A model generated the notes under the pieces. It searched no databases and was not told the origin of the DNA. It was given only the letters and a program-made list of their open reading frames with translations. Shown here one piece after another: positions 63,921 through 64,000 of a stretch of DNA of 64,000 bases. The position numbers were made by a program, and so were the translations under genes. Source of the DNA: Geovibrio ferrireducens (GTDB lineage Bacteria > Chrysiogenota > Deferribacteres > Deferribacterales > Geovibrionaceae). The number at the start of each line of letters is the position of its first letter. Position 1 is the first letter of the stretch. The DNA is taken from NCBI RefSeq assembly GCF_026226615.1, contig NZ_JAJAPB010000010.1, positions 32,381 through 96,380 of the forward strand, in the 5' to 3' direction.

Positions 63921-64000
63921 CTTCTTGATTACCGTAGAAAAACCTCCGTCCATGGAGTTTTTCCTCACTCGCAGCCTGCGCGGCATAGCCGCTTGCTGCT

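Noticed and set aside
1..64000. tRNA, rRNA, CRISPR arrays, insertion sequences or prophage genes
   Set aside because: None found by reading: no transposase or integrase other than XerD, no regularly spaced repeats, and no rRNA-like stretches. Small RNAs cannot be excluded.

Overview
The window looks like part of the chromosome of a free-living, flagellated, Gram-negative anaerobe. The gene set fits a member of the Deferribacterota (Geovibrio/Denitrovibrio type): oxidative-TCA enzymes (aconitase, succinyl-CoA:acetate CoA-transferase, malic enzyme), a Tat-exported [NiFe] hydrogenase, a chemoreceptor with a c-type heme motif, a likely siroheme-route heme synthase (AhbD-like) and many REP-like dispersed repeats. 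The taxonomic call is inferred from gene content only. I see no rRNA, tRNA, CRISPR array, insertion sequence or prophage.

Layout. 0-15.9 kb is one long minus-strand block of housekeeping genes, mostly overlapping by 1-14 bp: xerD, then a DHH-CBS-tRNA nucleotidyltransferase fusion, phoH, ybeY, a CorC-type transporter, era, mgtE, recO, fbp, nfo, a two-domain kinase, a metallo-beta-lactamase-fold hydrolase, an alpha/beta hydrolase and proC. About 190 bp upstream of xerD lies a sequence very like a chromosomal dif site. 16.4-20.6 kb holds maeB and a thioredoxin-fold DUF255 protein on the plus strand. 20.6-31.6 kb (minus) carries two orphan regulators and a LIV-type ABC importer operon with two acyl-CoA ligase-family proteins (livG, acyl-CoA synthetase, livH, livM, binding protein, livF, PaaK-like protein, CBS-ACT protein), then suhB. 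zapE follows on the plus strand.

32.8-38.3 kb is the most interesting stretch. A periplasmic [NiFe] hydrogenase (large, then small subunit) is translationally coupled to a methyl-accepting chemotaxis protein that has a periplasmic CxxCH heme motif and a C-terminal zinc-binding CZB domain. The large subunit ends exactly at the last metal-ligand histidine, so it has no cleavable C-terminal peptide. I propose a hydrogen/redox-taxis unit. A 0.6-kb non-coding region and an XRE-cupin regulator lie upstream.

38.6-53.5 kb (mainly minus) holds a lone receiver protein, mutS2-cvpA-yqeY-pduO-type adenosyltransferase-pfkA-queC-CHASE2 adenylate cyclase, three envelope proteins (FlgT-like, a small secreted protein, a CsgG-like lipoprotein), and the conserved yicC-gmk-rpoZ-coaBC-udg set. 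53.6-57.0 kb (plus) is a stomatin/slipin gene followed by aconitase. 57.1 kb to the end (minus) holds a second chemoreceptor with a cysteine-rich cytoplasmic linker and a near-consensus sigma-70 promoter, a DUF5610-like gene behind a textbook sigma-28 flagellar promoter, an acetate CoA-transferase with a nitrilase-family amidase, and a radical SAM AhbD-like protein.

Together the genes suggest acetate and carboxylate oxidation through the TCA cycle, gluconeogenic and glycolytic switching (fbp, pfkA, maeB), uptake and CoA activation of an organic acid, and motility tuned by hydrogen or redox cues.
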